Assembly: GCA_900321955.1 (NCBI GenBank)
Contig: ONXX01000027.1
Coordinates: 1 to 25,962 of the forward strand
Direction: 5' to 3'
DNA length: 25,962 nt
From: an uncultured Bacillota bacterium
Lineage (GTDB): Bacteria > Bacillota_I > Bacilli_A > Erysipelotrichales > Erysipelotrichaceae
Shown: positions 21,955 through 25,962 of the stretch, piece by piece
Layout: every line of letters starts with the position of its first letter
Numbering within the stretch: position 1 is the stretch's first letter
Translations under genes and position numbers: made by a program
The notes under the pieces: model-generated
What the model was told of the DNA's origin: nothing
Seen by the model: the letters and a program-made list of their open reading frames with translations, nothing else
Databases searched by the model: none

Positions 21955-23871
21955 TTAAGAAGTATGATTGATCAGCCAGTCGGTGATCTCATTTAGTCTT
22001 CTCAAACGATGGGTCGGCTTACCGGATCTCGATAGCTCATGGTTTTCACCTTTGAAACCGCAGACGCGGGTCTCCACACCCTTCCACTTTAAGGCCGAGA
22101 ATAACTGTAAAGCCTCCGGGAACGGACAACGGTAATCTTCCGTTGACTGAATGAACAGGGTAGGGGTCACTGCGTTTTCCACATACTTGAGCGGGGAACG
22201 ATCCCAGAACAGCTCGATTGCCTTGCTGTCAAGAGGAATGCCGTTCTCATACGTCGTGTCATAGGAGTAATCCGAATAGTAGAAATCGGCAACACGGTTG
22301 GAGATGGAACGCTGGGCTGCGGCTGCTTTGAAGCGGTCGGTATGGGTGATGATCCAGTTGGTCATATAGCCGCCATAGGAACCGCCGGTCACTGCCAGTC
22401 TTTCCGGATCGATCGGATAGAGTTCCAGCGCCTTATCGACAAAGGCCATGATGTCATCGTAATCGGTTGCCCCATAGTGCTTGAGATAGTCGGCAAAGGC
22501 ATCGCCTCTTCCATCCGAGCAGTGCGGATTGCAGAAGATGACAAAGTAGCCTCTGGATGCCCACATCTGCATCTCGTGATAGAAGACCTCGCCATAGGCG
22601 GTCTTTGGTCCACCATGGATATCCAGGATCATCGGATATTTCTTGTTTGGATCGTAGTCGATCGGCTTTAATGCCCAGCCGACGATCTCATCGACATTGA
22701 AGCAGGTGAAGCGTTCCGGTCTTGCGACATAGTAGTCCTTGAGAACTTCCTCGTTGATGCAAGTCAGCTGTGTGAATTCCGGTGCCGCATAGACTTCCTG
22801 CAGCTTCATATTTTTCATGGCCACCACATAGAGCTTGTCATCAATGAAGGCCATATCATCAACCGAACCTTCGCCATCAGTGACTCTGCTTAACTTCTCA
22901 CCGTCAAATTTTACGACGATCGACTTTTCCCCATCAACTGTGATGAAATACATGTCATCATCCTTTTTCAACATGCCATGTCCTCTGCCATAGCGGCAGT
23001 CGGAACCGATCGAGTTGTATAACATCCATTCGTTTTTCAAAACGAGTTTCAGATCATGGTCCTTGACCTCATAGAAGGACTGACCGCTGATGCAGGTATC
23101 AAAGGCCGCCGTCGCAAAGAGTCTGTCTTTGACAAAGAAAATGCGGCGGATAAAGGCCTTCTCATTCTGATAGAGAACTTCGATTTTGTCTTCTTTTGGA
23201 TCATAGCGGTAGATTGATGAAAACATGCCTTTCATCGATTCATAGTCATTGGCCAAAAAGAAGATCTTTCCGTCTTTGACTTCGACGTTTTCCACATCCA
23301 TCGTCTTTGGCGTGATGCGCCTGATCTCACCGTTTTTCTTGTTGTAAGTGAAAAGAGAATTGCGCATGCCGTTGATGAAGCCAATGCCATTGAAGAAGAA
23401 CGGATATTCATCCAGGACCAGGTAGTCGCTTTCTTTCTTCGTCTCTTCTATAAAGGCATCTCTTTCTTCCTTGGACAGTTTATAGAAATCCGGGCAGCGT
23501 AAGTCCGTCTGTCCCTGCAGGAGATAGTAATCCTCATTCAGATCCTTTAAGTCAAAGACACCCATCGGAATGCGCAGGCATTCCTTTTCCTGACCGTCTT
23601 CCAAAGTGACATAGAGGGTTTCGACCTTTCCTTCTTCACCCTTTTTGGAAATTAAGAGCGTGTCGTTTAACACAAAGCTGTTGATCCTCTTGATTGGACC
23701 GTAGATCACTTCGTCTTTCCCGTCCTTTACACTTAACTTGTGTAAGGATTGTAAGTAGTCGTTGTTTTCCGGATCGGCGATCGTGTCGGTATAGTAAAGA
23801 TCGCCCTTGAAAGAAAACAGGTTGGACAGATAACGGTACTTCAGCATCAGATCTGTTTCAATAGGCTTCAT
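21955..23871 (-). CDS. S9-family (prolyl oligopeptidase-type) serine peptidase
   Basis: 638 residues from the ATG at 23871; a TTG one codon earlier is less well spaced from AAGGAGGA (23879-23885). The N-terminal beta-propeller-like part (1-380) is followed by an alpha/beta hydrolase domain with nucleophile GGSYGGYM (S498), acid D579 (QSTEDYRCP) and H611 (GENHEL). The pattern is closest to acylaminoacyl-peptidase/DPP-like S9C enzymes, which trim short peptides in the cytoplasm. There is no signal peptide. It has its own terminator and probably its own promoter; a TTGAAA is seen upstream near 23928 with a weak -10. Confidence 0.92.
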   Translation of the reverse strand: MKPIETDLMLKYRYLSNLFSFKGDLYYTDTIADPENNDYLQSLHKLSVKDGKDEVIYGPIKRINSFVLNDTLLISKKGEEGKVETLYVTLEDGQEKECLRIPMGVFDLKDLNEDYYLLQGQTDLRCPDFYKLSKEERDAFIEETKKESDYLVLDEYPFFFNGIGFINGMRNSLFTYNKKNGEIRRITPKTMDVENVEVKDGKIFFLANDYESMKGMFSSIYRYDPKEDKIEVLYQNEKAFIRRIFFVKDRLFATAAFDTCISGQSFYEVKDHDLKLVLKNEWMLYNSIGSDCRYGRGHGMLKKDDDMYFITVDGEKSIVVKFDGEKLSRVTDGEGSVDDMAFIDDKLYVVAMKNMKLQEVYAAPEFTQLTCINEEVLKDYYVARPERFTCFNVDEIVGWALKPIDYDPNKKYPMILDIHGGPKTAYGEVFYHEMQMWASRGYFVIFCNPHCSDGRGDAFADYLKHYGATDYDDIMAFVDKALELYPIDPERLAVTGGSYGGYMTNWIITHTDRFKAAAAQRSISNRVADFYYSDYSYDTTYENGIPLDSKAIELFWDRSPLKYVENAVTPTLFIQSTEDYRCPFPEALQLFSALKWKGVETRVCGFKGENHELSRSGKPTHRLRRLNEITDWLINHTS

Positions 23872-23944
23872 CAAAGTTCCTCCTTCAACATTTTCGATTG
23901 AATCATCTCATCATTATCTTCATATTTCAAGAAATACGATTGAA

Positions 23945-23969
23945 AAAGGAAGCTTATGCAACTTCCTTT
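23945..23969 (-). terminator. Intrinsic terminator of the lipase-like gene
   Basis: AAAGGAAG (23945-23952) with CTTCCTTT (23962-23969) around a 9-nt loop, followed on the minus strand by TTCAATC after a T-rich step. It starts 1 nt after the stop at 23971. Confidence 0.7.
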
Positions 23970-23970
23970 C

Positions 23971-25962
23971 TCATTGATCTTCTTCCTCGATGGAAACACC
24001 TTTTTTCATGACACCGGTATTTAATCCCAGACCGGCCAGGGTCACAATGGCCAGATAATAGGTTCCCAAGGACAGGATGTGCGATAAGAACGTCGTTCCT
24101 CGAACCTGATTGATCATCAAGAAGATACCACCGGCAAATAAGAGCAGCGATCCGCCAAAGACTCTTCTTGGCATCGGGAAGGACGCCACGATCATCGCCA
24201 GTACCGAAGCCAGATACAAGAAGGCAAGCAGACGAAGGACACCATACTCTCCCTTGATTGCCGCCGTGATGATTAAGGAAATGATCACAAAGACACCATA
24301 GAGGATGTATTGGCGCTTGTCAGGCTGTTCTTCCTTGATATAGACATAGGTCAGTAAGATGTAGGCAGCGATATGAAGCAGGGTACCTGCATTCAGCTGG
24401 TAAGTCGTCACGATGTCGGCCAAAGTAAACAGGCACATTGAAATTAGGATCGCCCGATGAAGCGGCGTGTTCTTCTTGTGATATCCAACATAAGCCATCA
24501 GGATGGCCAGGGCACCGATCGCCAGTTTATAAAAGACCAGCAGCTGGCGGTTGGATGGGAAGAGGGCCGCAAAGAATTCCATGATCAGGAACAAGAGGAA
24601 GATACCCGTTGCACACAATAACGGCAAGGCGGAGTACTTGCTGTCTTTGCGGATCCAACCTTTGCGTATGCGGCGCATGTAACGGATGCGGCCGATCAGA
24701 TAGGCGTTATAGAAGACAAAGAGCGACAGGATAAACAAGAAAAGGGAAATGGATAGGATGACCGCCTGACGCCAGGTCATATCAAAGTAGTGCTGACGGG
24801 AGGTGATGATGACATCGGAAATATTCAGCTCTGTCTCATGAGCCGAGAAATTCTGCTCATTGAGTCCCGCCTTGGAAGAGTAGTCCCAGCTGCCGTCCTT
24901 TTTGATCGTCGCATTGAAGACGTCATTGGCTTCCTGTAAGTAGACGATGATGTTCAGATCCTGATTGACACCGGAATGAATGGTGTTTCCATAGGCAAAC
25001 AGAACAATCTGTTCTTCATTATCTGTCGTTTTAAAACTGAGGGTATAGTCATTGTCCTGCGGAAGCACGGCAAGGATCTCATCTTCCCGATAGGACAGAT
25101 AGATGTTGCCTTCCGGATTCTTTCGGTCTTTCTTAGGAACCAGAACGATCTTGCGGTCAGTTTCCTTATCATAGCGAATGATCGGATCGATCGATTCGAT
25201 GAGTTTATTTCCCTGATACAACATAACTTTGACACCGGAATCGATGTGAACAACGTTGTAGCGGTAGAAGTCGGTAAACAATTCTTCACCGCTGTCAGCC
25301 GAAAAAACCCAGGAGACATAAAACTCCGGCGTATGAGCCTGCAGGATATTGGCACCGGCCGTTGCCGAATCGTTCCAGCTTCTGAAAACACTGTCCTGAT
25401 CGTTGTAGTCCCGGATCAGCAGCGTCAGATAGTTCATTAAGGCATTGGCCTCTTCTCTGGTGTTCTCGTTGATCAGCACCGGATCTTTGGCGATCTCCAG
25501 AAGTGCCGCCAATACGTGTATGGGATCCTTGTTCTCCCAGATGTGAATCAGTTTGTCTTCCAAAGAATAGGCATATTCGGCAGATGTCGGACAGATCTGT
25601 AAAAACAGGGAAAGTATATTATTGATGGTCTCATTGGCTTCCCGGTTATACCAGTAGTCGATGCCGGTGATCATCTTGTAGATGACGTTGGCCTTGACGC
25701 GTTTGGCTTCAAAATCGCTGTCGGTCTCTAAGATCGGCGTATACAGATCGACGCCATAACGCTTGTAGCCCCATTCCTCAAAAGGAACCTTCGGGACCGG
25801 ATCGGCCTTGCCGATGATATTGAAGATATTGTGATACTTGCTTTCATCAACGGTCGTTGCCGTGCGCGGTGTGGCAAAGGTATAGGCAAAGACGTTGTCT
25901 TCGCCAAAGACACTGGAATCGGAAAGTCTGGCAGCGACAATATTGGACACGGCAGCTGCCCG
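23971..25962 (-). CDS. Partial lipase-like alpha/beta hydrolase with C-terminal membrane domain (YhhN-like)
   Basis: The frame is open to the window edge and reads RAAAVSNIVAARLSD, the part after the nucleophile elbow (GHSRGAA-type) of lipase-like hydrolases. The N-terminus with its active serine is therefore missing, and the GTG at 25950 is not the start. The continuation AYTFATPRT, IIGKADPVPKVPFEEWGYKR is typical of fungal-type class 3 lipases. A soluble region of about 290 residues follows, then around eight hydrophobic helices from about residue 395 onward (QAVILSISLFLFILSLFVFY to LGTYYLAIVTLAGLG). The last 200 residues resemble the YhhN lysoplasmalogenase family (SMCLFTLADIV..., LLLFAGGIFLMINQ). 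The first family Asp is present; the second position is Gly. Hydrolase assignment fair, YhhN match tentative. Confidence 0.65.
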   Translation of the reverse strand, partial: RAAAVSNIVAARLSDSSVFGEDNVFAYTFATPRTATTVDESKYHNIFNIIGKADPVPKVPFEEWGYKRYGVDLYTPILETDSDFEAKRVKANVIYKMITGIDYWYNREANETINNILSLFLQICPTSAEYAYSLEDKLIHIWENKDPIHVLAALLEIAKDPVLINENTREEANALMNYLTLLIRDYNDQDSVFRSWNDSATAGANILQAHTPEFYVSWVFSADSGEELFTDFYRYNVVHIDSGVKVMLYQGNKLIESIDPIIRYDKETDRKIVLVPKKDRKNPEGNIYLSYREDEILAVLPQDNDYTLSFKTTDNEEQIVLFAYGNTIHSGVNQDLNIIVYLQEANDVFNATIKKDGSWDYSSKAGLNEQNFSAHETELNISDVIITSRQHYFDMTWRQAVILSISLFLFILSLFVFYNAYLIGRIRYMRRIRKGWIRKDSKYSALPLLCATGIFLLFLIMEFFAALFPSNRQLLVFYKLAIGALAILMAYVGYHKKNTPLHRAILISMCLFTLADIVTTYQLNAGTLLHIAAYILLTYVYIKEEQPDKRQYILYGVFVIISLIITAAIKGEYGVLRLLAFLYLASVLAMIVASFPMPRRVFGGSLLLFAGGIFLMINQVRGTTFLSHILSLGTYYLAIVTLAGLGLNTGVMKKGVSIEEEDQ

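Noticed and set aside
23869..23874. TTG start for the S9 peptidase
   Set aside because: The next codon is ATG with 7-nt spacing to AAGGAGGA, better than the 4 nt for TTG.
1..25962. CRISPR array or known defence island
   Set aside because: No regularly spaced direct repeats and no recognisable nuclease or defence gene were seen.

Overview
The window looks like a chromosomal piece of a low-to-moderate GC Bacillota (Firmicutes), most likely Erysipelotrichia or a close relative. The evidence is YrrN/YrrO-type U32 proteins, a DarA-type cyclic-di-AMP receptor, an FtsEX-PcsB/CwlO-like-CtpA operon, a lipoprotein with a Gram-positive style signal, strong AGGAGG ribosome binding sites beside some genes with none, and oxygen-scavenging enzymes of an anaerobe. 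The phylum is well supported; the class is inference.

Layout. 1-1606: the 3' part of rsmI and a MazG-YunG fusion, closed by a bidirectional terminator shared with a tRNA-Leu(GAG). 1787-2731: a flavin reductase with an unusual C-terminal domain. 2745-3917: a phage-like regulatory island with an S24-type repressor and a tiny HTH protein diverging from a shared inverted repeat, followed by a remarkable 88-nt hairpin. 3968-6540 (minus): a YunD-like 5'-nucleotidase, a lipoprotein and tRNA-Leu(CAG). 6604-12001 (plus): typA, then a tightly overlapped cluster of two U32 proteins and two SpoU methyltransferases, probably an RNA-modification operon. 11985-15509 (minus): acylphosphatase, a four-module flavodiiron protein, azlCD and darA. 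15619-20183 (plus): ftsE, ftsX, an M23 murein hydrolase and a frameshifted ctpA, a cell-division and wall-remodelling operon. 20286-21825: an intact IS3-family (IS150-like) element. 21955-25962 (minus): an S9 peptidase and a partial lipase-like protein with a multi-spanning C-terminus.

How the genes work together. FtsEX is the ABC-type switch that activates the M23 hydrolase at the septum, with CtpA as the likely processing protease. The U32 pair probably hydroxylates wobble uridine in tRNA. The flavodiiron protein carries flavodoxin, flavin reductase and rubredoxin modules in one chain, so it could reduce O2 or NO with few separate partners.

The signals most worth a second look are the long hairpin behind the cI/cro-like pair (G-U pairs indicate a plus-strand RNA), a recurring leaderless start architecture at typA, ftsE, acyP and the U32 gene, the lipase/YhhN-like fusion, the MazG-YunG fusion, the frameshift in ctpA and a perfect 34-bp palindrome in front of the transposase. 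No CRISPR array, rRNA or recognised defence system was seen.
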